From contig CAYJOR010000022.1 of the NCBI GenBank assembly GCA_964371865.1, forward strand, positions 1 through 40,303: a DNA stretch of 40,303 bases, in the 5' to 3' direction. The notes under the pieces are model-generated. The model worked only from the letters and a program-made list of their open reading frames with translations. It ran no database searches and was not told the origin of the DNA. Shown one piece after another: positions 31,840-40,187 of the stretch. The translations under genes and the position numbers were made by a program. This stretch comes from CAYJAZ01 sp964371865. Its GTDB lineage: Bacteria; Desulfobacterota; Desulfovibrionia; Desulfovibrionales; Desulfovibrionaceae. Each line of letters begins with the position of its first letter. Position 1 is the stretch's first letter.

Positions 31840-34737
31840 ATGGCTGAACATACTATTACTAAAATTCGTGGCGCACGTCAGCACAACTTAAAAAATATTG
31901 ATGTTGACATTCCACGTAATAAACTCGTTACTGTTTGTGGACCTTCTGGTTCTGGAAAATCTACACTTGCATTTGACATTGTATACGCTGAAGGACAAAG
32001 AAGATATGTTGAATCTCTCTCAGCCTATGCACGCCAATTTCTCCCAAAAATGGATAAACCTCTAGTAGATAGCATTGAAGGACTTTCTCCCGCAATTTCT
32101 CTAGAACAGCAAACCACAGCTAGAAATCCACGTTCCACAGTTGGAACAGTTACAGAAGTATATGATTTTCTACGTGTTTTCTTTTCTCGCCTTGGAAAAA
32201 TGTATTGTCCAAAGTGTGGTATTCCCATTGAAGCACGAGCCGCTGACGAAATCATTGCTGATATTATGGAACTACCTGAAAATTCACGTATTCTTCTTCT
32301 TGCACCACTTGTAGAACTCCAAAAAGGTACACATCTTGACAGATTAAAAAAATTAAAAGCTGAAGGCTTTGTACGTGTGCGTATTGCAACTTTAGGCGAA
32401 GAGCCTCAAGTTTACACAATAGATGAAGCCCCTGCCCTTGATAAAAACAAGAAACATACTATAGACTTAGTAGTTGATCGTCTCGTTATAAAACACGATA
32501 TGAGAACTCGCTTAGCTGACTCAGTTGAGCTAGCTCTTAAACACGGTGAAGGCAGAATTGCAATTAAGATTTTAGACAATCCAGAATTTACAGAAGATAT
32601 TATACATTCTACATCATCAGTTTGTCCAACCTGTCGCATTTCACTGCCTGCGCCAAGTCCACAATTAATGTCATTCAACAGTCCACAGGGCTGGTGCCCA
32701 CAGTGTTCCGGAATTGGAACAGTTGTAACTTTTGATGCAGATTTAGTTGCTCCTGACAAAACTTTATCTCTTTCAGAGGGAGTGCTTGCTCCTCTTTCAC
32801 AGCCTCAAACAATGCAGCGCCTTATGCCAGCACTTAAAGCGCTAGGAAAAAGACACGGATTCACAGTAGATACACCATTAAAAGATTTTTCAACCGATGC
32901 TATAAAAGCGTTGTTTCATGGTGAAGCAGGTGGAAAAACACGTTCAGGTACTTTAAAGCGAACTAGCTTTGGTTTCTCTCGTTCAACAATTAGAGAATTT
33001 GAACATGAAGCATCTCTAACATGTTGGAATGGTGTTATGTATTATCTTGAAGAACGCATGGCACAATCTGATGCTTGGGGGTCTCTGCTTTCAAAGTATT
33101 CTTATTCTGTTGATTGTCCAGCTTGTAAGGGTGCTCGTCTCCGTCCTGAAGCTTTATCTGTGAAAGTTGATAATCTCAATATTTTTGAATTTTCTTGTCT
33201 TTCTCTTGATAAATCGCTTGAATGGTTAGAAAGCCGTAAATTTACTGGAAGATTTGAAATTATAGCTGAACCACTACTAAAAGAGCTCAAACATAGACTT
33301 GTCTTTATGCTAAACGTCGGACTTGATTATATTTCTCTAGCTCGTACAATGACAACTTTATCAGGAGGCGAAGCACAACGTATACGCTTAGCATCACAGC
33401 TAGGTTCCGGGCTTGTAGGAGTAACTTATGTTCTTGATGAACCTTCAATCGGTCTTCATCCACGAGACAACCAACGCTTAATTCAAACTCTTCGCTCACT
33501 CCAAGAGCGCGGAAACACAGTACTTGTTGTTGAGCATGATGAAGCAACTATTTGTGAATCTGACATAGTTCTTGAACTAGGGCCAGGTTCAGGTAATCAC
33601 GGTGGTGATTTAGTCTTTGCTGGTAATGTCAAAGACTTATTAAAGTCAGACTCTCTCACGGCTAAATATCTTCGAGCAGACTTAACAATTCCATTACCTG
33701 ATGAACGTCGTGAAGCTAAAGATTTTATCGAACTAAAAAAAGTATCGACAAATAATCTTAAAAATATTGATGTAAAAATACCTCTAGGTCTTTTAACTTG
33801 TGTTACTGGTGTTTCAGGTTCAGGAAAATCGTCTCTAGTAATTGATACTCTTTACAAGCACTTAGCTCTTTCTCATGGAATAAAAGTTGATCAACCGGGC
33901 ACTTTGAAATCAATTGAGGGTGCAGAAAAAATAGAGAAAATAATCTCGATTGATCAATCACCAATCGGAAGAACTCCACGTTCAAATCCAGCAACTTATA
34001 CTAAAATCTTCGATGATATACGCGCTATTTTCGCAATGACAACCGATGCAAAAAAACGAGGATATACAGCAAGTCGTTTCAGCTTTAACGTTAAGGGAGG
34101 TCGATGCGAAACTTGCTCAGGTGATGGTCAAATAAGAGTAGAAATGCACTTTTTACCTGATATTTTTGTTACTTGTGACGTGTGTAAGGGAAAAAGGTTT
34201 AATCATGAAACTCTAGAAGTACACTATAAAGATAAAAATATTGCGGAAATCCTTGATATGAGTGTTGCAGAAGCTCGCGCATTCTTTGAAAACTATCCTG
34301 CTCTTGAACGTAAACTTTCTGTTCTTGAGGATGTAGGTTTAGATTATATTAGACTGGGTCAACCAGCCACTACTCTATCAGGTGGTGAAGCTCAACGTAT
34401 CAAAATATCTAGAGAACTTGGAAAAAAATCTTTACCGGGTGCAATCTATATTCTTGATGAACCAACTACAGGTTTACACATGCACGAAGTTGGCAAATTA
34501 GTTACAGTACTACATAAACTTGTAGATAAAGGTGCAAGTGTTGTTGTTATTGAACACAATACAGATGTAATTTTAGCGTCTGATTATGTTATAGATTTAG
34601 GTCCAGGAGGTGGTGAGAATGGTGGAACTATTCTAGCTGAAGGCACGCCAGAACTTCTTCAACAAAATCCAAATTCAATAACGGGACAATTTCTACTTGA
34701 AGAAAGAAATATAAGAAGAAAAAGAAAGAAAAAATAA
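31840..34737 (+). CDS. uvrA: Excinuclease ABC subunit A
   Basis: The 965-residue DNA damage-recognition ATPase of nucleotide excision repair. Two ABC modules are complete. Walker A of module I is GPSGSGKS at 34-41, and that of module II is GVSGSGKSS. The signatures are LSGGEAQRIRLASQLG and LSGGEAQRIKISRELG, and the Walker B regions are YVLDEPSIGLHPRD and YILDEPTTGLH. Three zinc-type clusters are visible: CPKCG early in the insertion, CPTC...CPQC around the UvrB-binding region, and CETCSGDG...CDVC in module II. A short basic tail ends in RRKRKKK. It is the last gene of the dnaE operon, before a terminator. Mfd, which recruits it, is encoded in the same transcript. Confidence 0.98.
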   Translation: MAEHTITKIRGARQHNLKNIDVDIPRNKLVTVCGPSGSGKSTLAFDIVYAEGQRRYVESLSAYARQFLPKMDKPLVDSIEGLSPAISLEQQTTARNPRSTVGTVTEVYDFLRVFFSRLGKMYCPKCGIPIEARAADEIIADIMELPENSRILLLAPLVELQKGTHLDRLKKLKAEGFVRVRIATLGEEPQVYTIDEAPALDKNKKHTIDLVVDRLVIKHDMRTRLADSVELALKHGEGRIAIKILDNPEFTEDIIHSTSSVCPTCRISLPAPSPQLMSFNSPQGWCPQCSGIGTVVTFDADLVAPDKTLSLSEGVLAPLSQPQTMQRLMPALKALGKRHGFTVDTPLKDFSTDAIKALFHGEAGGKTRSGTLKRTSFGFSRSTIREFEHEASLTCWNGVMYYLEERMAQSDAWGSLLSKYSYSVDCPACKGARLRPEALSVKVDNLNIFEFSCLSLDKSLEWLESRKFTGRFEIIAEPLLKELKHRLVFMLNVGLDYISLARTMTTLSGGEAQRIRLASQLGSGLVGVTYVLDEPSIGLHPRDNQRLIQTLRSLQERGNTVLVVEHDEATICESDIVLELGPGSGNHGGDLVFAGNVKDLLKSDSLTAKYLRADLTIPLPDERREAKDFIELKKVSTNNLKNIDVKIPLGLLTCVTGVSGSGKSSLVIDTLYKHLALSHGIKVDQPGTLKSIEGAEKIEKIISIDQSPIGRTPRSNPATYTKIFDDIRAIFAMTTDAKKRGYTASRFSFNVKGGRCETCSGDGQIRVEMHFLPDIFVTCDVCKGKRFNHETLEVHYKDKNIAEILDMSVAEARAFFENYPALERKLSVLEDVGLDYIRLGQPATTLSGGEAQRIKISRELGKKSLPGAIYILDEPTTGLHMHEVGKLVTVLHKLVDKGASVVVIEHNTDVILASDYVIDLGPGGGENGGTILAEGTPELLQQNPNSITGQFLLEERNIRRKRKKK

Positions 34738-34758
34738 TTTCATTCTTGATTTATAACT

Positions 34759-34806
34759 AAAGGGAAATGTTACGATTTTTTAGAAAATCTGCATTTCCCT
34801 TTTTTG
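34759..34806 (+). terminator. Terminator of uvrA
   Basis: AAAGGGAAATG (34759-34769) pairs with CATTTCCCTTT (34792-34802); inside, GATTTT pairs with AAAATC. A T-run follows to 34805. It also faces the 61-residue gene on the other strand and could serve both. The GGGAAA arms match the shared hairpin family. Confidence 0.85.
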
Positions 34807-34823
34807 TTGATTTCTTTATATCA

Positions 34824-35009
34824 CTATGAAGCATAAGCATATTCTTCTAAACTTTTAAGAAGAGTAACTAGTTCTTTTTCATTAGGAAAATTATCACTTA
34901 CACTTACTTTCACACCACTACTTCCACGAACTTCAGTATGCCACTTACCATTAATACGGAAAATTGAAACTCCTTGTGGGTATTCCTTTATTAAGCTTGC
35001 CATTGTCAT
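34824..35009 (-). CDS. Small uncharacterised protein, 61 residues, under S24 operator
   Basis: A small soluble protein not recognised as any family. It begins MTMASLIKEYPQG and contains a predicted beta-rich core, VSIFRINGKWHTEV and GVKVSVSD, followed by a helix (NEKELVTLLKSLEEYAYAS). AAGGAG precedes the ATG at eight bases, and a clear promoter lies upstream. That promoter is covered by the repressor dyad of the divergent S24 gene, so it is probably a real, tightly controlled gene. Its role is unknown; possibilities include a regulator, toxin/antitoxin component, or accessory protein. I could not find a partner antitoxin nearby. Confidence 0.72.
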   Translation of the reverse strand: MTMASLIKEYPQGVSIFRINGKWHTEVRGSSGVKVSVSDNFPNEKELVTLLKSLEEYAYAS

Positions 35010-35119
35010 ATTAAATACTCCTTAAAATAGTTATTGACTAAAACAAGAAAAAAAGCTACTTTCTTGAAATAAAAATGATGATGTTCAACTATTTATTTTT
35101 TCCACTCCAACATCGACAA

Positions 35120-35149
35120 ACAAAAAGTAGAACATCTTCAACTTTTTGT
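35120..35149. promoter_or_regulatory. Operator-like 30-bp dyad of the S24 repressor
   Basis: ACAAAAAGT (35120-35128) and ACTTTTTGT (35141-35149) are perfect 9-bp inverted repeats; inside them GAA (35130-35132) mirrors TTC (35137-35139), so 12 of 15 positions are symmetric. The 11-base motif GATGTTCWACT is found in three copies: 35080-35090, reversed at 35126-35136, and with one change at 35133-35143. Further partial copies flank it. Probable binding site of the adjacent repressor. Confidence 0.7.
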
Positions 35150-35152
35150 CAA
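35124..35152 (-). promoter_or_regulatory. Promoter of the 61-residue protein, overlapped by the operator
   Basis: On the minus strand, TTGACA (35152-35147), a 17-bp spacer, TACTTT (35129-35124). The operator dyad covers almost exactly this stretch, so bound repressor would block it. The leader to the start codon is about 110 nt. Confidence 0.6.
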
Positions 35153-35174
35153 CATTAAAATTTAAGGATTTCTT

Positions 35175-35822
35175 ATGAGTTTTGGCAAAAGACTAAAAGA
35201 AGAAAGAAAAAAAAGAAAATTTACTCAAGAAATACTTGCAAAATCACTTGGAATTCATAAAACATCGCTTTTATCATATGAAAAAGAAACTGTATCTCCA
35301 CCTGCTTCATTTCTTGAAAAATTAGCTAGTCTTTCTTTTGATGTAAATTATATAATTACAGGCATAAAAAATAATTTTTTAATCAAAGAAACTACATCTA
35401 ATGATGATACAACAATCTATATTCCACTTGTGAATGCTGTTCTTTGTGCTGGGTATGGAAGCCTTGAAACTCAAGATAATATATTAGATCGTCTACCCTT
35501 TCCTCGTAACTTTATTGAGCAGAAAGGGAATCCCGACAATATGGTTTTATTTAGGGTTTCCGGCGATTCTATGTCGCCTACTATACACGATAGAGATATG
35601 GTTTTAATTGATGAATCTAAAAAAACACTTGAAACAGGAAAAATCTATGCTGTTGGTTTTGAAGATGTTATCTACCTGAAACAAATAGATTTTCTTCCCA
35701 AGACTATAGTTCTAAAATCACATAACAAAGATTATAAAGACATTGAACTTGATAAAAATGAGTACAATGATGAACAATTTCGCATTATTGGTAAAGTGCT
35801 CTGGGTCAGCAGAGAATTCTAA
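35175..35822 (+). CDS. LexA/CI-like S24-peptidase transcriptional repressor
   Basis: A 215-residue regulator with an N-terminal HTH of the XRE/CI type (about residues 4-62, FGKRLKEERKKRKFTQEILA then GIHKTSLLSYEKE). A linker contains an Ala92-Gly93 dipeptide (VLCAGYG), the expected self-cleavage site. The C-terminal S24 peptidase domain has the catalytic Ser132 in FRVSGDSMSPT and the general-base Lys169 in VIYLKQID. Such repressors are inactivated by self-cleavage, often RecA-stimulated, or by another signal. It is divergent from a 61-residue gene, with a matching operator between them, and 41 bases upstream of lutC. AAGGAT precedes the start. No phage genes accompany it, so it is likely a chromosomal regulator of its neighbours. 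Confidence 0.9.
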   Translation: MSFGKRLKEERKKRKFTQEILAKSLGIHKTSLLSYEKETVSPPASFLEKLASLSFDVNYIITGIKNNFLIKETTSNDDTTIYIPLVNAVLCAGYGSLETQDNILDRLPFPRNFIEQKGNPDNMVLFRVSGDSMSPTIHDRDMVLIDESKKTLETGKIYAVGFEDVIYLKQIDFLPKTIVLKSHNKDYKDIELDKNEYNDEQFRIIGKVLWVSREF

Positions 35823-35829
35823 AAGAAAC

Positions 35830-35847
35830 AGAACATATACAGTTCAA
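35830..35847. promoter_or_regulatory. Possible second repressor half-site pair before lutC
   Basis: GAAC (35831-35834) and GTTC (35842-35845), in AGAACAT and GTTCAAG contexts that resemble the operator half-sites upstream of the repressor gene. It lies in the 41-bp gap between the repressor stop and lutC. Short and imperfect, so only a hint. Confidence 0.3.
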
Positions 35848-35863
35848 GCTACTAGAGGAATAT

Positions 35864-36493
35864 ATGAATTTAACCGAGTTATTTATTGAAAAAGCTAAAA
35901 TTTCATCATCTAACATATTTGAATGTTTTACTATTGAAGAAGCTGTGCCTTATATTATAAAACTTGCTGAAAATAAAACTCCTTGTGAACTTCTTGATGA
36001 TGAAGAGACTCCTAAAGGTGAACTTAGTAAAAATAATCTTCCAACACGCCTGAAACCTTTAATTGCTGCTCCAGGTTTTGATTCAAAATTTTATGATTAC
36101 TTGCAACAAAGTTGTGAATCTAAAAACTTTGACTGCATAAATAGCAACCTGAGAAATCATCTTGCAGGTATTGATATTGGAATTAGTCTTTCAGTTCTAG
36201 GAGTTGCAGAAACTGGATCATGTTTACTGAACGCTACTAACGACGACTGTAGATTAGCTACAATGATTTCAGAAATTCATGTTTTATTTCTTTATAAATC
36301 AACTATTAAACCAACATTACTCTCAGTTGCTGAAGATTTAAGAAGTCTTATGAATTCACAACCTTCATCTTACAGTCTCTTTGTTACAGGCCCTAGTAGG
36401 ACCTCAGATATTGAACGAGTAGCCGCAATCGGCGTACATGGTCCTCTTGAAGTTCACATAATTCTTATAGACGATATAGCTGAAAAGGAATAA
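35864..36493 (+). CDS. lutC: Lactate utilisation protein LutC-like (LUD domain)
   Basis: A 209-residue LUD-family subunit of the L-lactate oxidation complex LutABC (LldG in the other naming). The LUD core is visible in AGIDIGISLSVLGVAETGSCLL and LFVTGPSRTSDIERVAAIGVHGP, where the family-typical TGPSRTSDIE is intact. It is soluble and lacks cysteine clusters; the electron-transfer parts are in the next gene. AGAGGA precedes the ATG. The stop is three bases before the LutB-LutA fusion, so both are translated together. The neighbouring S24 repressor probably shares the transcript. No lactate permease is within the window. Confidence 0.9.
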   Translation: MNLTELFIEKAKISSSNIFECFTIEEAVPYIIKLAENKTPCELLDDEETPKGELSKNNLPTRLKPLIAAPGFDSKFYDYLQQSCESKNFDCINSNLRNHLAGIDIGISLSVLGVAETGSCLLNATNDDCRLATMISEIHVLFLYKSTIKPTLLSVAEDLRSLMNSQPSSYSLFVTGPSRTSDIERVAAIGVHGPLEVHIILIDDIAEKE

Positions 36494-36496
36494 GTA

Positions 36497-38656
36497 ATGC
36501 ACGAAACAGCTCAAAACAAAAAAGAATATAAAAAACACATAGATGAAGCATTAAACAATTCATATATGCGCAAAACTTTAGATAAGTTTGCCGTCGATTA
36601 TAGAGAAAACAGAATCTCTGTTATGGATGAAATACCGCTTCGTGAGCATATTTCAAAAATTGCTGAAAAAAAAGATTGGTGTTCAAAAAATTTAGATGCT
36701 CTTTACTTTCAGTTTAAAGAAGAAGCCAAAAAACGTGGAATTATAGTTCATAGAGCAAAAGACGCTCTAGAAGCAAATATGTACGTTTCAGTAATTGCAC
36801 AAAGTAAAAATGCTAAGAAATTTATCAAATCAAAGTCAATGACAGCAGAAGAAATTGAACTGAATAAATTTTTATATAATGACAAAGACTTATCAGAAAA
36901 TATAGAAATTATAGAAACTGACTTAGGTGAGTGGATTATTCAATTAAGAAATGAAGGTCCTTCACACATGGTTATGCCTGCTATTCATCTGTCTAGATAC
37001 GAAATTGCTAATGATTTCACTAAAGTAACTGGTCATGAATACGATCCTGAAGACGTGCATAATCTTGTAAAAGTTGCTCGCATTCAATTAAGAAAGCACT
37101 TTCATTCTGCAGACATAGGAATAAGCGGCGCAAATTTTTGCATTGCAGAAAACGGCTCTTTTGGATTAGTTTCAAACGAAGGCAATGCAAAAATGGTTTC
37201 AACTCTTCCGAAAACTCATATCATTATTGCTGGTTTAGATAAAATTGTTCCAACTATTGAAGATGCCCTCACGGCTGCAACAGTCTTACCAAGAAATGCT
37301 ACCGCGCAAAGGCTTACAGCAAATCTGAGTTTTATAAATGGTGTCACGGATTTTAGTTCGGGCACTGATTCTGAAAAAAAAGAAGTACATATAATTTTTG
37401 TAGATAATGGCAGAAGTGAAATAGCTAAAGATCCATTATTTTCTCAAATATTCCGTTGTGTTCGCTGCGGTGCTTGCGCTAATGTTTGCCCTGTATATCG
37501 CATGGTAGGCGGCCATAAAATGGGATATATCTATATTGGTGCAATTGGATTAATTCTTACATATTTTTATCATGACAAGGAAAAAGCAAACTACCTTTCT
37601 CAAAACTGTCTTGGTTGTGGTGCATGTAAAGATGTGTGTGCAGGAAACATTGATTTACCGAGACTTATTCAAGAAATTCGCAAACTTTGTCAAGATGAAT
37701 TTGGTTCTCCTGCGACTGCTGTTCTTTCAGCTCAAATTATGAAAAATAGAAAATTATTCCATACTCTTTTAAAATCTGTACGATTTTCTCAAAAACCTTT
37801 TATTGGGAAAGAAAATTATATTAGACATTTACCAGATATTCTTTTTGGAAAACATCAATTTAAATCTCTTCCTAGCCTTGCTTCTAAGTCATTTAGGGAA
37901 TTGTGGGCAGAGGAACTTCAGTATACTCTTCCAAATCCTGACAAAACAATAGCACTTTTTGCTGGCTGTGTACAAGATTTCATCTACCCAGAACAACTAA
38001 AATCTTTTGTAAAAGTCATGAAAAAAATGAATGTACAAATTGATTTTCCTGAAGAACAAAATTGCTGTGGACTTCCTCTTCAAATGCTTTCGCAAAACGA
38101 AATTGCAAAAGATGTTGCAATGACAAATACCAATGCTTTGCGTAAAACAAACTATGACGCAATAGTCACACTTTGTGCTAGTTGTGCATCACATATGAAA
38201 CACGGATATCAAAATCTTTTAGGCGATAGCTTTATTCATCTCTATAATAAAGTTTACGATTTTAGTACTTTTATGGTGGATATTTTACAGGTAAAATCTG
38301 ATATTTTCAAAAAATCAGATGAAAAAGTTGCTATACATTATCCGTGTCATCAATGTAGAACTTTGGGTGTAAATAACCAACCAGTAAAACTTATAGAACT
38401 TGTTGCTAATTACACACCAACAAAAGAAGAAAAAGTATGCTGTGGTTTTGGTGGAACCTATTCTGCAAAATTCCCTGAAATCTCTTCAGAATTATTGTCT
38501 AATAAAATTAATGACATTACATCTACCACGGCACAAAGAATCGTTATGGATTGCCCAGGGTGCGTTATTCAAATAAAAGGTGGAATGCACAAATCAAAAC
38601 ATGATATTAAAGTAACGCATATTGCAGAACTTTTAGAAGAAAATCTTATTGATTAA
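36497..38656 (+). CDS. LutB-LutA fusion, Fe-S lactate dehydrogenase component
   Basis: A 719-residue fusion of the usual LutB (about 480) and LutA (about 240). Residues 1-310 are the LutB LUD domain. Two [4Fe-4S] motifs follow: C321, C324, C327, C331 in FRCVRCGACANVCP, and C371, C374, C377, C381 in CLGCGACKDVCA. The C-terminal third is the LutA part with two CCG cysteine-rich domains, C523-C524-G525 in QNCCGLPLQ and C648-C649-G650 in KVCCGFGGTY, as in heterodisulfide-reductase-type proteins. With LutC it should oxidise L-lactate to pyruvate and pass electrons onward. The fused form is known in Desulfovibrio lactate operons. AAGGA precedes the ATG. A strong terminator follows. Confidence 0.92.
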   Translation: MHETAQNKKEYKKHIDEALNNSYMRKTLDKFAVDYRENRISVMDEIPLREHISKIAEKKDWCSKNLDALYFQFKEEAKKRGIIVHRAKDALEANMYVSVIAQSKNAKKFIKSKSMTAEEIELNKFLYNDKDLSENIEIIETDLGEWIIQLRNEGPSHMVMPAIHLSRYEIANDFTKVTGHEYDPEDVHNLVKVARIQLRKHFHSADIGISGANFCIAENGSFGLVSNEGNAKMVSTLPKTHIIIAGLDKIVPTIEDALTAATVLPRNATAQRLTANLSFINGVTDFSSGTDSEKKEVHIIFVDNGRSEIAKDPLFSQIFRCVRCGACANVCPVYRMVGGHKMGYIYIGAIGLILTYFYHDKEKANYLSQNCLGCGACKDVCAGNIDLPRLIQEIRKLCQDEFGSPATAVLSAQIMKNRKLFHTLLKSVRFSQKPFIGKENYIRHLPDILFGKHQFKSLPSLASKSFRELWAEELQYTLPNPDKTIALFAGCVQDFIYPEQLKSFVKVMKKMNVQIDFPEEQNCCGLPLQMLSQNEIAKDVAMTNTNALRKTNYDAIVTLCASCASHMKHGYQNLLGDSFIHLYNKVYDFSTFMVDILQVKSDIFKKSDEKVAIHYPCHQCRTLGVNNQPVKLIELVANYTPTKEEKVCCGFGGTYSAKFPEISSELLSNKINDITSTTAQRIVMDCPGCVIQIKGGMHKSKHDIKVTHIAELLEENLID

Positions 38657-38660
38657 AACA

Positions 38661-38703
38661 AAAGAACTACCTATGAAATAAGCAACATAGGTAGTTCTTT
38701 TTT
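38661..38703 (+). terminator. Terminator of the lut operon
   Basis: A perfect 15-bp stem AAAGAACTACCTATG (38661-38675) / CATAGGTAGTTCTTT (38686-38700) with a ten-base loop, and T to 38703. A textbook rho-independent terminator 5 bases after the fusion-gene stop. Confidence 0.93.
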
Positions 38704-38883
38704 ATAATAGTTTATCACTCTAAAATTCTTTACTCAGATGTGTTTCTAAAATAAGAAATTTTGTGAGATTTTCACGAAAAAGTGATTTTTTATGAAGTGC
38801 AGTGTATCAAAACATACATAAACCGAATAAAAAATTATCTTTGAAACTGAAAAACCGCAAAAGGATTAATTTAGATATATACC

Positions 38884-39333
38884 TTAATTAACACTTCCAA
38901 AAACATAGTTACCTATCAACGCTTCAATATCAAGTGCGGCTTCTGTGTCAAAAATGGTATCCTCTGCCTGTAGCTCATCTAGTGAACCTCCGGGCACTAT
39001 TCCAATGTATTTTTCGCCTATTAATCCTGCTGTTTTTACTGATGCAATAGAATCGTCAGAAAGCGTAACATCTTGATTTATATAAAGCTTAACATTTGCA
39101 AGACTTGTTTCATTATCATAAGAAATTGTTCCAACACTACCAACTTTCACACCAGCAATCTCAACATTAGCACCTTCACGTAGACCGGATACTGATGAAA
39201 AATTAGCATAAAGTGGATAATTATCACCACCTAAAACATCTAATCGTCCTAATTTTATTGTGAGATATCCTACGCATAATAAAGCGAAAATAATAAATAT
39301 TCCTAAGCTAAATTCTTTTCTTTTTTCGTTCAT
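38884..39333 (-). CDS. mlaD: MlaD-like MCE-domain lipid transporter subunit
   Basis: A 149-residue inner-membrane-anchored protein that forms the periplasmic ring of the phospholipid transporter. One N-terminal helix (about residues 8-28, FSLGIFIIFALLCVGYLTIKLG) is followed by a single MCE domain: PLYANFSSVSGLREGANVEIAGVKVGSV and ASVKTAGLIGEKYIGIVPGG. The tail is short compared with E. coli MlaD (about 183). It is the third gene of the minus-strand mlaE-mlaF-mlaD array. AAGGAT is placed before the ATG. The system keeps outer membrane lipid asymmetry by moving phospholipids between the membranes. Confidence 0.92.
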   Translation of the reverse strand: MNEKRKEFSLGIFIIFALLCVGYLTIKLGRLDVLGGDNYPLYANFSSVSGLREGANVEIAGVKVGSVGTISYDNETSLANVKLYINQDVTLSDDSIASVKTAGLIGEKYIGIVPGGSLDELQAEDTIFDTEAALDIEALIGNYVFGSVN

Positions 39334-39356
39334 TTCTCTATATCCTTATATTAGTG

Positions 39357-40181
39357 CTAATTTTTATTTTCTACCTGCATCCATGAGTCAATAGCCTCAC
39401 GAACTTCTGGATTAATTTGAGAAGTCATACGGTTTTCTTCAACAGCTTTACGTGCAAGAAACTGTAATGTATATGGATTCGTATCATTGTAAAATTCTTC
39501 TTTTGAGCCGCTAAATATCGCTTTACCCTGATGAAGTAATAGTACATTTTCTGCAATTGATTTTACACTTGCTAAATCATGAGTGATAAGAACTATTGTC
39601 ATTCCAGGGTAGTAGCTTTTTAAATCGACAAGAAGTTGATCCATTTGAGCGGATGTAATTGGATCGAGACCAGAAGTTGGTTCATCACAAAATAAAATTG
39701 GCGGTTCAGTAATAATCGCACGCGCTAAGCCAGCTCTTTTGCGCATTCCCCCTGAAAGTTGATCTGGGTAAAATTCCGCAAATTCTTCTAATCCAACTAA
39801 ATCTAATACTCGCAGAGCCGCTTCTTTACGGACTTTTAATGGCAACTTTGTATGTTCACTTAGAGGTAAAGATACATTTTCCCATAATTTTAGAGAACCA
39901 AGAAGTGCTCCATCTTGGAACAAGACACCAAATCGACGTCTAAACTTACGAAACTCTTCAAGTTTCATATCGACAAGGTTTTTATCTCCGAGTAAAATTT
40001 CACCACTTTTTACTTGATTCAAGCCTAGAATCATCTTCAACAAAGTACTTTTACCACAACCGGATTCACCAAGCAAAGCACAAATACTTCCACCTTGAAT
40101 AGTTGCGTTAAGTCCTGAAAATATTAATGTATTCGGATAACCACCAAAAAGATTTCTAAATTCAATATTCATTGCTTTCAC
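39357..40181 (-). CDS. mlaF: MlaF-like ABC transporter ATP-binding protein
   Basis: A 274-residue cytoplasmic ATPase of the Mla phospholipid transporter. Walker A GESGCGKST is near residues 38-46, the Q-loop segment is FGVLFQDGALLGS, the ABC signature is LSGGMRKRAGLARAI, and Walker B is PPILFCDEPTSGLDP; the H-loop LITHDLAS follows. The GMRKR signature is typical of this lipid-transport branch. The annotated GTG at 40181 begins seven bases after the mlaE stop; an ATG at 40172 is an alternative, and the AGGGAA site does not decide clearly between them. It lies between mlaE and mlaD, all on the minus strand. Confidence 0.93.
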   Translation of the reverse strand: MKAMNIEFRNLFGGYPNTLIFSGLNATIQGGSICALLGESGCGKSTLLKMILGLNQVKSGEILLGDKNLVDMKLEEFRKFRRRFGVLFQDGALLGSLKLWENVSLPLSEHTKLPLKVRKEAALRVLDLVGLEEFAEFYPDQLSGGMRKRAGLARAIITEPPILFCDEPTSGLDPITSAQMDQLLVDLKSYYPGMTIVLITHDLASVKSIAENVLLLHQGKAIFSGSKEEFYNDTNPYTLQFLARKAVEENRMTSQINPEVREAIDSWMQVENKN

Positions 40182-40187
40182 TGTTCC

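Noticed and set aside
34824..35822. Toxin-antitoxin or prophage remnant (small protein plus CI-like repressor)
   Set aside because: No second small gene, integrase, attachment repeats or phage genes are present; core genes flank on both sides.
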